From Neolewinella aurantiaca (GTDB taxonomy: Bacteria > Bacteroidota > Bacteroidia > Chitinophagales > Saprospiraceae), in contig NZ_VOXD01000010.1 in the NCBI RefSeq assembly GCF_008014675.1, positions 112,768 through 176,767 on the forward strand: a stretch of DNA of 64,000 nucleotides, written 5' to 3'. This document shows, piece by piece, positions 1 through 9,730 of the stretch (position 1 is its first letter; each line of letters begins with the position of its first letter). The position numbers and the translations under genes were made by a program. The notes beneath the pieces were generated by a model. It had not been told where the DNA came from, searched no databases, and was given only the letters and a program-made list of their open reading frames with translations.

Positions 1-1317
1 TTCGACCCCATGACCACCGGTACCGGACAGTACTACTTCGATAACCTTGTACAGGGCGCAAGTACCGTAGATGTTTGTGCTGACGTTGAGCCGGACCTGG
101 ACATCTTGGACGACTTCGAGTGTCAGCGGAACGCCAACTACACCTGCTGCGACGTAACCGTAGTGCCGGTCAACAACCCCGACATTACCCCGACCAACTC
201 CAGCGCTAAAGTAGGAGAAGTAACGGATCCTCCCGGTAGCTTCAACGCCTTGGTGCACGACAACGTCGACGCCTTCGACTTCGAGGTAAAGAACCGTCTA
301 CAGGCGAAAGTATGGGCTCCGGTTACCGGTCAGATTCTCTTCAAACTGGAAGGTGGAGACAACCCAGCGGTTGAATTTTTTGCTGACATCCCCGTTGCCA
401 ACGAATGGGTCGAATACGAAATCGACTTCAGTGGCGCTGCCGGCCAGGGCCATACCCGATTAGTGATCTTCTTTGGTGCAGGTGGAGAAAACACGGAAAA
501 CAACATTTACTACATTGACGACCTGCAGTTTTCCCGTGCTCCTTACGTAAACGATTGCGTAGTCACCTTCGAGAACGAAGACGAAACCATCAGCAGCTGG
601 GCTTACTTCGCCAACGGTGCGCTGGAGGGCAATGAGTTCATCATTTCCGACAACCCGAATGCTTCCGGCATCAACACAAGTGCTAAAGTGGGTACTTTCG
701 AAGAAGCTGCAGACGGCGAGGAATTCGCCGGTATGTTTGCTGACACGAAAGCACCGATCATCCTACCCACCAGTAATAAAGTGGTGAAGATGAAAATGCT
801 GATGCCTGTAGCCGGAGACGTAGTACTGAAACTGGAGGGCGGCCCCGAAGAGCTACCACAATCCGGAGACATTTTTGCTCAGTACACTACCCCCGGCGAG
901 TGGCAGGAACTGACCTTTGACATGAGTGTAGTACCCGACGACGCCCCTTACACCCGCCTCACCTTGATTCCTAATTTCGGTGTAATCCCGGCAGAGACGC
1001 TGACTTTCTACTTCGATGATATCGCGGTAGGTAACGGCTCCTGCATCGCTACTTCCATTTTCACACCTGTGGTAATCGACGATCTCCGTGTTTTCCCCAA
1101 CCCTGTGCGTACTGTACTGACAATCGACAAGCCCGAAGGTGCCGTTTCCTTTGAACTCACTAACATGCTTGGTCAGAATGCGAAGCGCCTTAGCGTTGAT
1201 AGGGCGCAAACGCAGGTGCAATGGGACGTTAATGAACTGCCCGTTGGAACCTACGTACTGACCGCCCGCTCGGCGAACGGAATGCCCGTTGCCCGCACCA
1301 TGATCATTCACGAATAA
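1..1317 (+). CDS. T9SS-secreted protein with repeated carbohydrate-binding-like modules (5' end outside window)
   Basis: The frame is open from the first base, so the N-terminus lies upstream. Two copies of a roughly 140-residue beta-sandwich-like module are visible. Each has an AKV start, a V/LKLEGG strand, a W-containing strand and a final YYIDD or FYFDD strand, as in carbohydrate-binding modules of Bacteroidota secreted enzymes. The last 75 residues form a type IX secretion sorting domain (VFPNPV, then a GTY strand near the end). The protein is therefore probably exported to the surface or medium by T9SS. The next gene starts 2 bases after the stop, so the two are cotranscribed as part of the polysaccharide locus. 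The ligand is not readable from sequence. Any catalytic domain would lie in the missing part. Confidence 0.8.
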   Translation, partial: FDPMTTGTGQYYFDNLVQGASTVDVCADVEPDLDILDDFECQRNANYTCCDVTVVPVNNPDITPTNSSAKVGEVTDPPGSFNALVHDNVDAFDFEVKNRLQAKVWAPVTGQILFKLEGGDNPAVEFFADIPVANEWVEYEIDFSGAAGQGHTRLVIFFGAGGENTENNIYYIDDLQFSRAPYVNDCVVTFENEDETISSWAYFANGALEGNEFIISDNPNASGINTSAKVGTFEEAADGEEFAGMFADTKAPIILPTSNKVVKMKMLMPVAGDVVLKLEGGPEELPQSGDIFAQYTTPGEWQELTFDMSVVPDDAPYTRLTLIPNFGVIPAETLTFYFDDIAVGNGSCIATSIFTPVVIDDLRVFPNPVRTVLTIDKPEGAVSFELTNMLGQNAKRLSVDRAQTQVQWDVNELPVGTYVLTARSANGMPVARTMIIHE

Positions 1318-1318
1318 G

Positions 1319-2737
1319 GTGGTGGTAAAATATTTACCGCTGTTCCTGTTGGCCGCCATAATGGCGGCCTGTTCCGGCACCCCCGTCGCGCCCACCCCTG
1401 TGGGCGGGCCGGCGGGGGAGGCTGCAACGAACCCGACTGAGCTGGAACGTCAATTCAGCCTGGACGAACTTCAGGAGCGAACCTTCAACTTCTTCTGGGA
1501 AACCGCTCTGCCGGACAACTACCAGATCCCCGACCGTTGGCCAACGAAGCGCTTCAGCTCCATCGCCGCCACCGGATTCGGCCTTACCTCTTATCTCGTT
1601 GGGGCAGAACGCGGCTACGTCAGCCGCGCCGACGCCGCCAAACGAACCAGACTTACACTCGAAAAACTATGGTCGCTCCCCCAGGGACCAGCCATGGCGG
1701 GTGTTGCCGGACATAAGGGACTGTTTTACCACTTCCTGACCAACGATAAAGCCCTTCGCTACAAAGATGTGGAACTTTCCACCATCGATAGCGGGCTACT
1801 AATGGCCGGCGTACTTTCCTCCCAGTCTTACTTCGACGGCGACACCGACGATGAACGCCGTATTCGATCACTGGCCGACAGCCTCTACCTCCGGGTAGAA
1901 TGGGACTGGGCGCTCAACGAACAGGGACGCCTCAGTATGGGCTGGCGACCAGACAAAGGCTTCATCGAGCACGACTGGAGCGGCTACAACGAAGCAATGA
2001 TCTTGCTGATACTCGGAATGGGATCACCAGCCCACCCCCTGCCCGACGACGCCTGGGAACGCTGGAGTGCCACCTACGAATGGTCTGATTTCCAGGGCAG
2101 GAATCACCTCAACTTCAGCCCTCTCTTCGGCCACCAGTACAGTCAGATGTACATCGACTTTCGGGGCATTCAGGATGATTACATGCGGGCCCACGACAGC
2201 GATTACTTTACGAACAGTCAGGTCGCCACGCTGACCAACCGGGAATACTGTATCCAGAACCCCGGCGGATTTGCAGGATACGGCCCTGACCAGTGGGGAC
2301 TAACCGCTTGTGACGGCCCGGGAGAACTCGATACGGTAATCAACGGAAAGCAGCTGAAATTCTTCAGCTACCGCGCCCGCGGGGCTTCGGCCCGCCATAT
2401 CGTAGACGACGGAACGATCTCCCCCACCGCAGCCGGAGGCTCGGTACCCTTTGCCCCCGACGAAACCATCGCTGCGCTGAACCACATGTGGACAACCCAC
2501 TACGACAGCCTCGTTGGCCCCTACGGTTTCAAAGATGCCTTTAACCTCACCTACCCCGACCCAAACAGACCAGAGGGATGGTTCGACATTGATTATCTCG
2601 GGATCGATCAGGGTCCGATTCTGATCCAGATCGAGAACCACCGTTCAGGGCTGATTTGGAAACTGATGAAAAAGAACAAATACATCCGGAAAGGGCTGGA
2701 AAGGTCCGGTTTCACGGGAGGATGGATGGCCAAGTAG
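1319..2737 (+). CDS. Lipoprotein glucoamylase-type glycoside hydrolase (PF10091; GH144-like endo-beta-1,2-glucanase)
   Basis: A start at one of two adjacent GTG codons gives a 472-residue protein. Its signal peptide ends in a lipobox (MAAC, Cys18). From about residue 44 it matches the PF10091 fold: FNFFWE near the start, SSIAATGFGL, HKGLFYHF, STIDSGLL, then D/W-rich (alpha/alpha)6-barrel helices and a GYGPDQWGLTACDGP segment. In Bacteroidota this family includes GH144 endo-beta-1,2-glucanases, so cleavage of a beta-1,2-glucan (sophorooligosaccharides) is the best guess. The neighbouring GH3 beta-glucosidase and SusCD pair fit that. The exact linkage is inferred, not seen. The lipid anchor places it on the cell envelope, probably surface-exposed. 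Confidence 0.8.
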   Translation: MVVKYLPLFLLAAIMAACSGTPVAPTPVGGPAGEAATNPTELERQFSLDELQERTFNFFWETALPDNYQIPDRWPTKRFSSIAATGFGLTSYLVGAERGYVSRADAAKRTRLTLEKLWSLPQGPAMAGVAGHKGLFYHFLTNDKALRYKDVELSTIDSGLLMAGVLSSQSYFDGDTDDERRIRSLADSLYLRVEWDWALNEQGRLSMGWRPDKGFIEHDWSGYNEAMILLILGMGSPAHPLPDDAWERWSATYEWSDFQGRNHLNFSPLFGHQYSQMYIDFRGIQDDYMRAHDSDYFTNSQVATLTNREYCIQNPGGFAGYGPDQWGLTACDGPGELDTVINGKQLKFFSYRARGASARHIVDDGTISPTAAGGSVPFAPDETIAALNHMWTTHYDSLVGPYGFKDAFNLTYPDPNRPEGWFDIDYLGIDQGPILIQIENHRSGLIWKLMKKNKYIRKGLERSGFTGGWMAK

Positions 2738-2887
2738 CTGGCCGGCACCTCGAAGGGAGCCGAGACAATGGTTTGATACACCTGCCGAAAGGCAGCCAGC
2801 AGTAATAAGACAACATACCTGAAGACACTTCCGAACCCTTCTCAGGTTTCACTGAACTTTCGGAAGCCGCGTAAAAAACAAAAAAAT

Positions 2888-5167
2888 ATGTGCGTAAACA
2901 TCATGCAAAACCTCGGAGCAGCAAACCACTTCTCTCATTCAACAAAAGTGTCTTTCGTCCTGCTGTTTATTCTTACAGTAGCCGGTATTCAGGCTCAAAC
3001 CGTAGTGCCAGCCTGGTACAATCAGGTCCACGAAGTTGAGATTGACAAGCTGTTAGACAAAATGACGCTGGAAGAGAAAGTAGGCCAGATGACGCTGTTC
3101 ACCAGCGACTGGGACGTAACGGGACCAACCATCCGTAAAGGGTACGAGGCCGACATCAAATCTGGTCGTCTGGGAGCTATTTTCAATGCTCATACGGCAG
3201 ATTACAACCGCAGGCTTCAGAAAATTGCCGTGGAGGAAACCCGCCTGGGAATTCCCTTACTGTTTGGATACGATGTAATCCATGGTTACCGAACCATCTT
3301 CCCGATTCCACTGGCAGAAGCGGGGAGTTTCAACCCTGCTGCGGCGGAGGAATCGGCCCGCATTGCTGCCCGCGAATCGGCAGCGGCTGGGCTGCACTGG
3401 ACCTTTGCACCGATGGTGGATATTGCCCGCGACCCCCGTTGGGGCCGGGTAATGGAAGGTGCCGGAGAGGACGTTTACCTGGGCAACGTAATGGGTGCAG
3501 CGCGGGTCCGTGGCTTTCAGGGCGACGACCTTGCCGACCCCTTCACCCTGCTGGCGTGCGCCAAGCACTTTGCCGCCTACGGCGCAGCTCAGGCTGGCCG
3601 GGACTACCATACTGTAGACATCTCTGAGCGGGTACTGCACGATATTTACCTTCCTCCATTTAAGGCAGTCCTTGATGCCGGAGCAGCCACCTTCATGACC
3701 AGCTTCAACGAGCTCGATGGTGTACCCGCAACGGCGAACGAACACCTTCTCACCGAAATCCTGCGGGAAGACTGGGGCTTTATGGGCTTTGTGGTAACCG
3801 ATTACACCAGCATCAACGAAATGATCCCACACGGTATCGCAAAAGACGAAGCGGAAGCAGGACTGCTCGCCGTAAATGCAGGCGTAGACATGGATATGCA
3901 AGGGGCCGTCTTTTACAATAACCTCCGCAAGCAGGTTGAAAACGGAGAGGTAGCCATGAAGATGATCGACGATGCGGTGCGTCGTGTGCTGCGCATGAAG
4001 TTTGCGCTGGGGCTCTTCGATGATCCTTACCGATACTCGGATTCAGAACGCGAGAAAGCCAACATCCTCACTCCGGCCCACCGGGAAGCTGCCCGCCGTA
4101 TCGCGCGCGAGAGCATGATCCTGCTCAAGAACGATAACGAAACCCTGCCCCTCAGCAAGAACCTCAAGCGGATTGCCGTCATCGGCAGCCTGGCTGATTC
4201 CGGAGCCGACATGATCGGAGCCTGGCACGCCGACGGACGGGCCGAAGACGTAGTTACTCTACTGACCGGACTGAAAGAGGCCCTCGGCTCCGCTGTTAAA
4301 GTCGACTTCGTCGACGTGGACGCCATCAAAGGGACCGACCGAAAAGGCTTCGACGAGGCACTGAAAGCGGCCCGCTCCGCCGACGCGGTCATCCTGGCCC
4401 TCGGCGAAACGTGGGAGATGAGCGGCGAAGCCGCCAGCAGAGCAGACATTGGCCTACCGGGCGTACAGGACCAACTCGTGGAAGAACTCAGCCAAACGGG
4501 CAAGCCTTTCGTTGCCGTGCTGTTCAACGGACGGCCGCTCGCTATCCCCGAACTCGACAAAAAGGCCGCCGCCATTCTGGAGGCCTGGTTCCCCGGCACC
4601 GAGGCCGGCCATGCCATTGCGGACTTACTTTTCGGCGACGATGCACCTTCGGCGAAGGTTCCCCTCACCTTTCCCCGCTCCGTCGGTCAGGTCCCCGTCT
4701 TTTACGCTGCCAAGAACACCGGCCGGCCCAGAAACCCCAACGAGAAATACACCAGTAAGTACCTGGACGAGGAAAACTCCCCGCTCTACCCGTTCGGCTA
4801 CGGTCTTACGTACACCACTTTCTCCTACGGAGATCCTGTTGCCGACAAAACAGAAATGAACAGGAACGGTAAAGTAAAAATCCTTACCACCGTGACGAAC
4901 ACAGGAAAGCGTACCGGCACCGAAGTAGTCCAGTTGTACGTACGCGACCTTGCCGGCAGTGTAACCCGGCCACTACGGGAGTTGAAAGCCTTTCAGCGCG
5001 TCGAATTATCGGCGGGTGAAAGCAAAACTGTAAGCTTCGAGCTTACGGCAGAAGACCTGTCTTTTTACCGTCGTGACATGACGTTCGGTCCGGAGGCAGG
5101 CGAGTACCAGGTATTCGTCGGTGGCGATTCCCGTGCGGAGAAATCCGTAACCATAACCTTTAAGTAA
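2888..5167 (+). CDS. bglX: Beta-glucosidase, glycoside hydrolase family 3 (BglX-like)
   Basis: A 759-residue protein of full BglX length with an N-terminal signal peptide ending near IQAQ, so periplasmic. The first half is the GH3 barrel, with KHFAAYG followed by GRDYH and the nucleophile aspartate in VTDY (about D305). The second half is the alpha/beta sandwich with the conserved WFPGTEAG segment, then a fibronectin-III-like domain (YPFGYGLTYT, VTNTGKRTG). It hydrolyses terminal beta-glucosides, releasing glucose from oligosaccharides imported by the downstream SusCD pair. The start at 2888 gives MCVNIMQ; the Met at 2903 is also possible. The 150-bp gap before it may hold a promoter. It is 23 bp from SusC, consistent with one operon. 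Confidence 0.93.
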   Translation: MCVNIMQNLGAANHFSHSTKVSFVLLFILTVAGIQAQTVVPAWYNQVHEVEIDKLLDKMTLEEKVGQMTLFTSDWDVTGPTIRKGYEADIKSGRLGAIFNAHTADYNRRLQKIAVEETRLGIPLLFGYDVIHGYRTIFPIPLAEAGSFNPAAAEESARIAARESAAAGLHWTFAPMVDIARDPRWGRVMEGAGEDVYLGNVMGAARVRGFQGDDLADPFTLLACAKHFAAYGAAQAGRDYHTVDISERVLHDIYLPPFKAVLDAGAATFMTSFNELDGVPATANEHLLTEILREDWGFMGFVVTDYTSINEMIPHGIAKDEAEAGLLAVNAGVDMDMQGAVFYNNLRKQVENGEVAMKMIDDAVRRVLRMKFALGLFDDPYRYSDSEREKANILTPAHREAARRIARESMILLKNDNETLPLSKNLKRIAVIGSLADSGADMIGAWHADGRAEDVVTLLTGLKEALGSAVKVDFVDVDAIKGTDRKGFDEALKAARSADAVILALGETWEMSGEAASRADIGLPGVQDQLVEELSQTGKPFVAVLFNGRPLAIPELDKKAAAILEAWFPGTEAGHAIADLLFGDDAPSAKVPLTFPRSVGQVPVFYAAKNTGRPRNPNEKYTSKYLDEENSPLYPFGYGLTYTTFSYGDPVADKTEMNRNGKVKILTTVTNTGKRTGTEVVQLYVRDLAGSVTRPLRELKAFQRVELSAGESKTVSFELTAEDLSFYRRDMTFGPEAGEYQVFVGGDSRAEKSVTITFK

Positions 5168-5190
5168 ACTATCAAATAAAACCAAAGATC

Positions 5191-8184
5191 ATGCGACAAC
5201 GTATCCTGTTCTTCCTTGCTCTTTTTACCTTCCTTTGCACCAGCGTCAGCGCCCAAACAACGGTAAGCGGAATCGTGACCGGCGACGGAGATCCGCTGAT
5301 TGGCGTGAGTGTACGGGCCAATAACAGCTCCTCCGGAGCCGTAACCGATCTCGACGGAAGGTACGAGCTCTCCCTGCCAGCTGGCAGCGACAGCCTCTAT
5401 TTCACTTACATCGGTTTCGCGCCGCGCGCCGAAGCCGTCAACAACCGCAGCATCATTGATATTGAGCTGTCCGAAGCATCCGAATTACTGAGCGAAGTGG
5501 TCGTGATCGGCTACGGTGTTCAGAAAAAAGATGACCTCACCGGGTCGGTCTCTGTCGTTTCCACCGAAGACCTTGTAGACGTTCCTACCCAATCACTTGG
5601 CCAGGCGCTTCAGGGCAAAGTCTCCGGCCTGCAGATCATCCCCGGCTCCGGTACGCCGGGAGCCGATGCCATCTTCCGCATCCGGGGCGTGGGTACGCTG
5701 AACAATGCGGACCCTCTCTTCGTGGTCGACGGGATGATTCTGAGCGATATATCCTTCCTCAATCCTCGCGATGTGGAGAGTGTATCGGTACTTAAAGACG
5801 CTTCCGCAACGGCAATTTACGGAGCTCGCGGTGCGAACGGTGTAATCATCGTGACGACCAAGCAGGGCGCGGACGCGGGTGCAGGGCGCATCTCGGTGAG
5901 TGCTTACACCGGCACGCAGGAAGTCGTTAAAACCATTGACGTGGCGAACGCAACCGAATACGCCACCCTCATCAACGAAGCGGACATCAACGAAGGCCGG
6001 CCGGCCCGGTACGCCAACCCCGAGCAGTACGGCGAGGGTACCAACTGGCAGGATGAGATCTTCCAGACCGCTCCTATTCAGAATATTCAGGCGAGTTTTG
6101 CTGCAGGCAACGATGTTTCGTCGTTCAACCTTAGCGCTAATTACTTCAAGCAGGAAGGCATCATCAAAGGCTCCGATTTTGAGCGGTTCACAGCCCGCAT
6201 CAATACCACCCGCAAAGTAAAAAGCTGGCTGCAGCTGGGCACCAACATCGGGCTCATTCTCGGTTCCTCCGACAACGTAAATTCGGGCGGTATTTTGCTG
6301 AATGCTTACCGGGCCGACCCCATTACTGCTCCGCGCGACTCGTTGGGTAATTTCGGCAACACGGCCATCCGGGGCAACACCGGCAACCCGCTTGCCACCA
6401 TCGAATTCAACAACAACAAAAGCCAGGATTACCGGGCAGTTGGTAATGCATTTGCCAGCGCGAGCCTGGGCGAGCACTTTACCTTCCGGACCAGCTTCGG
6501 GCTCGATTTCACTTACGCCAAAAACCGTGCGTTCACTCCCGTATTCTTTGTATCAGCCAGCCAGCAGAACGAAGAGAACAACATCAGCGTCTTCAATGCC
6601 TACCGCAGAAACTGGTTGTGGGAGAACACACTCACCTACAATCAATCCTTCGGCAAACACAACGTAGACGGTCTGGTGGGAGTTACCTCGCAGGACAACT
6701 TCGGAGAATTCATCAGTGGTGGCCGGCAGCGGCTGATTGGCGAAGACCCTTCGCTGTTCTACCTCAATGCCGGAGACGTAACGACCGCTACCAACAGCAA
6801 CGGTACCTTTGGTGGTAACTGGGGCCTGCTCTCTTACCTGGGGCGGATCAACTACACCTACGACAGTCGTTACCTCCTTACGGTTTCGGGGCGGGTTGAC
6901 GGTTCTTCCCGCTTCGGAGACAACAACCGTTACGGCTTCTTCCCTTCCGTCGGGCTGGGCTGGAACGTCAGCCAGGAAGAATTCTGGAACGCCAGCGGAG
7001 CAATAAGCCGGCTCAAACTGCGGGCGAGCTGGGGGCAAACCGGCAACGACCGGATCGGAGACTTTGGTTACACACCGCTGGTCAGCAGCGGCGTCAATGC
7101 CGTATTCGGAGTCGATGAAATTCTGCTGCCGGGTGCCACCCTCCAAACGCATTCCAACCCTGACCTGAAGTGGGAGACCACCACCCAAACGGATTTTGGT
7201 ATCGAGCTCGGTTTGCTCGACAATCGTCTTCAGCTGGAAGCCGATGCTTACCGCAAAGTAACCAGCGGCGTACTGTTCAATGCTCCCATCCCCGACTACA
7301 TCGGTGCCGGAGCAGCCGTCCGTAACATCGCGGAGGTACTGAACCGTGGCCTCGACCTCAAGCTGGAGTGGCGGGAAGTCCGGGGCGCGCTCAGCTACTC
7401 GCTGGGGGGGAACCTCAGCCTGGTACACAACGAAGTACTTAAACTTGACGGCGAACAGAACGATTTCTTCGCCGGAGGCCTCGGCATCGGCGGGCAGTTG
7501 GGCACCAACTCCCGGGCGGGATTTGCCGCCGGTTCTTTCTGGGGCTACGAGATCGACGGCGTCTTCCAGAACCAGGAGGAAGTCGATCAGTTTGCCACCC
7601 TGGGCACCCAACGGCCGGGCGATCTGCGCTTCAAGGATCAGAATGGTGACGGTGTAATCACTCCGGACGAAGACCGTGTGGTGCTCGGCTCTGCTATTCC
7701 CGACGCGATCCTGGGCCTGAACGGCTCGGTTGCCATCAGTGGTTTTGACCTCACCTTCGACTTCACCGGTCAGTTCGGAAACGAAATCATCAACGCAAAG
7801 AAGATGTCCCGCTTCGGCGCTTACAACTATGAAGTCAGTTTCCTGGACCGCTGGAACGGCGAAGGCACCAGCGACACCGAGCCACGAGTTACCCTGGCCG
7901 GGCAGAACATCGAAACCCTTTCTTCCCGTTTTGTGGAAGACGGCTCTTACATCCGCCTGAGAAACCTGACCGTAGGCTACACCTTACCCAAGGCCGTAAC
8001 CGACCGCTTGCGGATGCAATCGTTCCGGCTTTACCTCAGCGGCACCAACTTGTGGACGTCAACGGATTACTCCGGTTACAACCCGGAGATTTACAACGGC
8101 TCCGTTTTCGACAACGGTATCGACAGGGGAGATATCTACCCCATCGCCAAAACCATCACGGCTGGCCTCGACATCCAATTTTAA
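5191..8184 (+). CDS. SusC/RagA-family TonB-dependent outer-membrane transporter
   Basis: A 997-residue protein with a signal peptide ending SVSAQ. A carboxypeptidase-regulatory-like beta domain follows (about residues 24-100, with GVSVRANN and TDLDGRYEL). The TonB plug domain follows (about 105-235, with VVVIGYGVQKK, DPLFVVDG and YGARGANGVIIVTT). The rest is a long 22-strand barrel ending in the aromatic terminus DIQF. This is the standard SusC architecture. It imports oligosaccharides across the outer membrane using TonB energy and forms a complex with the SusD-like lipoprotein encoded 19 bp downstream. The substrate is probably the glucan cut by the two upstream hydrolases. Confidence 0.95.
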   Translation: MRQRILFFLALFTFLCTSVSAQTTVSGIVTGDGDPLIGVSVRANNSSSGAVTDLDGRYELSLPAGSDSLYFTYIGFAPRAEAVNNRSIIDIELSEASELLSEVVVIGYGVQKKDDLTGSVSVVSTEDLVDVPTQSLGQALQGKVSGLQIIPGSGTPGADAIFRIRGVGTLNNADPLFVVDGMILSDISFLNPRDVESVSVLKDASATAIYGARGANGVIIVTTKQGADAGAGRISVSAYTGTQEVVKTIDVANATEYATLINEADINEGRPARYANPEQYGEGTNWQDEIFQTAPIQNIQASFAAGNDVSSFNLSANYFKQEGIIKGSDFERFTARINTTRKVKSWLQLGTNIGLILGSSDNVNSGGILLNAYRADPITAPRDSLGNFGNTAIRGNTGNPLATIEFNNNKSQDYRAVGNAFASASLGEHFTFRTSFGLDFTYAKNRAFTPVFFVSASQQNEENNISVFNAYRRNWLWENTLTYNQSFGKHNVDGLVGVTSQDNFGEFISGGRQRLIGEDPSLFYLNAGDVTTATNSNGTFGGNWGLLSYLGRINYTYDSRYLLTVSGRVDGSSRFGDNNRYGFFPSVGLGWNVSQEEFWNASGAISRLKLRASWGQTGNDRIGDFGYTPLVSSGVNAVFGVDEILLPGATLQTHSNPDLKWETTTQTDFGIELGLLDNRLQLEADAYRKVTSGVLFNAPIPDYIGAGAAVRNIAEVLNRGLDLKLEWREVRGALSYSLGGNLSLVHNEVLKLDGEQNDFFAGGLGIGGQLGTNSRAGFAAGSFWGYEIDGVFQNQEEVDQFATLGTQRPGDLRFKDQNGDGVITPDEDRVVLGSAIPDAILGLNGSVAISGFDLTFDFTGQFGNEIINAKKMSRFGAYNYEVSFLDRWNGEGTSDTEPRVTLAGQNIETLSSRFVEDGSYIRLRNLTVGYTLPKAVTDRLRMQSFRLYLSGTNLWTSTDYSGYNPEIYNGSVFDNGIDRGDIYPIAKTITAGLDIQF

Positions 8185-8203
8185 GCTTAGTAAACCTATC
8201 CAC

Positions 8204-9667
8204 ATGAAATTCTTGAAATACATTCTCTCCCTCACCTTGTTTTTTGCGGCAGTTTCCTGTACCGAAGTGCTTGACCGGACACCCCAGGGAGAGTTCACCC
8301 TCGATAATTACTTCCAAACAGAAGATCAGGCGGTTCAATCCGTCAACGCGATCTACAGCCAGTTGCGCGAATGGCAGGTCCACGTTTTCAGCTTCATCGG
8401 CATGACTGACATCGTCAGCGACGATTCAGAAAAAGGCAGCTTCCCCAGCGATGGTTTTTTCCTTCAGGAAGTTGAAGACTTTGAGTTTACCGCGTCCAAT
8501 ACAGCCCCGGCCTCAGTTTGGGCGGGCTACTACGATGGCATCTTCCGTGCGAACCTCGCCATCGAGCGCATCCCGACGGTACCGGAGATGGACGAAGAAC
8601 TGCGGGAGCGCCTGCTGGGCGAAGCCAGAGTACTCCGTGCTTACTTCTACTTTAACCTCGTACGCTGGTTTGGTGATGTCCCAATGATCCTGGAACCCTT
8701 CCCGGCAGATTTCGCGATTCCGCGTACCGGCAAAGACGCAGTCTACGCTCAGATCATTGCTGACCTCGAAGCCGGTGCTTCTGTGCTCCCCACCAAATCA
8801 GCCTATCCTGCCGCAGACCTGGGCCGGGTAACGAAAGGAACCGCCGAGGCCTTGCTCGCCAAAGTAGAACTTACCCGGGGCAATTACCAGTCTGCACTGG
8901 ATTACGCGCAGTCGGTCATCAGCAGCAACGAGTACAGCCTGAGCTCCTCCTATACCAGCATTTTCTCGCAGGCGGGAGAGAACGGCCCCGGCAGCATTTT
9001 TGAAGTACAGGCGGCCGCCTACGAGATTGGCGGCGGTGGCACTCAGTACAACGAAGTTCAGGGTGTGCGTGGAACCCCGAACCTGGGTTGGGGCTTCAAC
9101 AGTCCCAGCGATGACTTGATTTCAGCTTTTGAGCCGGGCGATCCCCGGCGGGAAGCCACCATTCTGTACGTCGGCGAAGTACTCCCTGACGGTTCCGATA
9201 TAGTAATTGGAGACGACAACATCGTTGGGGAACGCTTCAACCAAAAAGCGTTCGTGGTAGATCACCCCGGCGGCAACGGAAACGGACCGGGCAACATCCG
9301 CATCTATCGCTACGCAGACCTGCTGCTCATCGCCGCCGAAGCGCTGAACGAACTGGGTCGCAGCAACGAAGCACTTCCTTACCTGAACCAGGTACGCGCC
9401 CGGGCACGTGGCAACAATCCCAATATCCTCCCGGACGTAACCACCACCAATCAAGAAGAACTGCGAACAGCGATCCTCCGCGAACGCAGGGTCGAACTGG
9501 CCCTCGAGCAACACCGCTGGTTCGATCTCGTGCGGACGAACCGGGCCGCATCGATCATGCAGGCACTGGGCAAGCCCTTCATCGAAGGAAAGCACGAACT
9601 GTTCCCCATCCCACAGGGAGAGGTAGACCTCAGTGAAGGGGCATTAGAGCAGAATCCGGGGTACTAA
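8204..9667 (+). CDS. SusD/RagB-family nutrient-binding outer-membrane lipoprotein
   Basis: A 487-residue lipoprotein with lipid-attachment Cys19 in AAVSC. The helical SusD fold is visible: an LDRTPQGEFT start, LLGEARVLRAYFYFNLVRWFGDVP near residue 145, an IIADLEAG helix, YRYADLLLIAAEALNELG, and a C-terminal ERRVELALEQHRWFDLVR with the PIPQ/NPGY ending. It caps the SusC barrel and captures glycans at the surface. It is last in the five-gene run that begins before the window. SusCD placed after the enzymes is less common than enzymes after SusCD. A small GC hairpin near 9696-9709 follows the stop, without a T tract. Confidence 0.95.
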   Translation: MKFLKYILSLTLFFAAVSCTEVLDRTPQGEFTLDNYFQTEDQAVQSVNAIYSQLREWQVHVFSFIGMTDIVSDDSEKGSFPSDGFFLQEVEDFEFTASNTAPASVWAGYYDGIFRANLAIERIPTVPEMDEELRERLLGEARVLRAYFYFNLVRWFGDVPMILEPFPADFAIPRTGKDAVYAQIIADLEAGASVLPTKSAYPAADLGRVTKGTAEALLAKVELTRGNYQSALDYAQSVISSNEYSLSSSYTSIFSQAGENGPGSIFEVQAAAYEIGGGGTQYNEVQGVRGTPNLGWGFNSPSDDLISAFEPGDPRREATILYVGEVLPDGSDIVIGDDNIVGERFNQKAFVVDHPGGNGNGPGNIRIYRYADLLLIAAEALNELGRSNEALPYLNQVRARARGNNPNILPDVTTTNQEELRTAILRERRVELALEQHRWFDLVRTNRAASIMQALGKPFIEGKHELFPIPQGEVDLSEGALEQNPGY

Positions 9668-9730
9668 GCCTTTGTTTTACTGCTTTAGAAGTCAGCGGCT
9701 GAAGCCGCAACTGTTGTAAGAACCTTTGGG

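Noticed and set aside
5235..5253. TTGCACCAGCGTCAGCGCC in the SusC signal peptide region, close to the REP-like consensus; similar match at 56760-56778
   Set aside because: Both encode the same kind of signal-peptide end (CTSV-AQ) in exported proteins, so shared amino acids explain the resemblance better than a repeat.
5866..5884. GGCGCGGACGCGGGTGCAG in the SusC gene, similar to the repeat
   Set aside because: Encodes a Gly/Ala/Asp loop (QGADAGAG) of the plug-barrel junction; composition-driven chance is likely.
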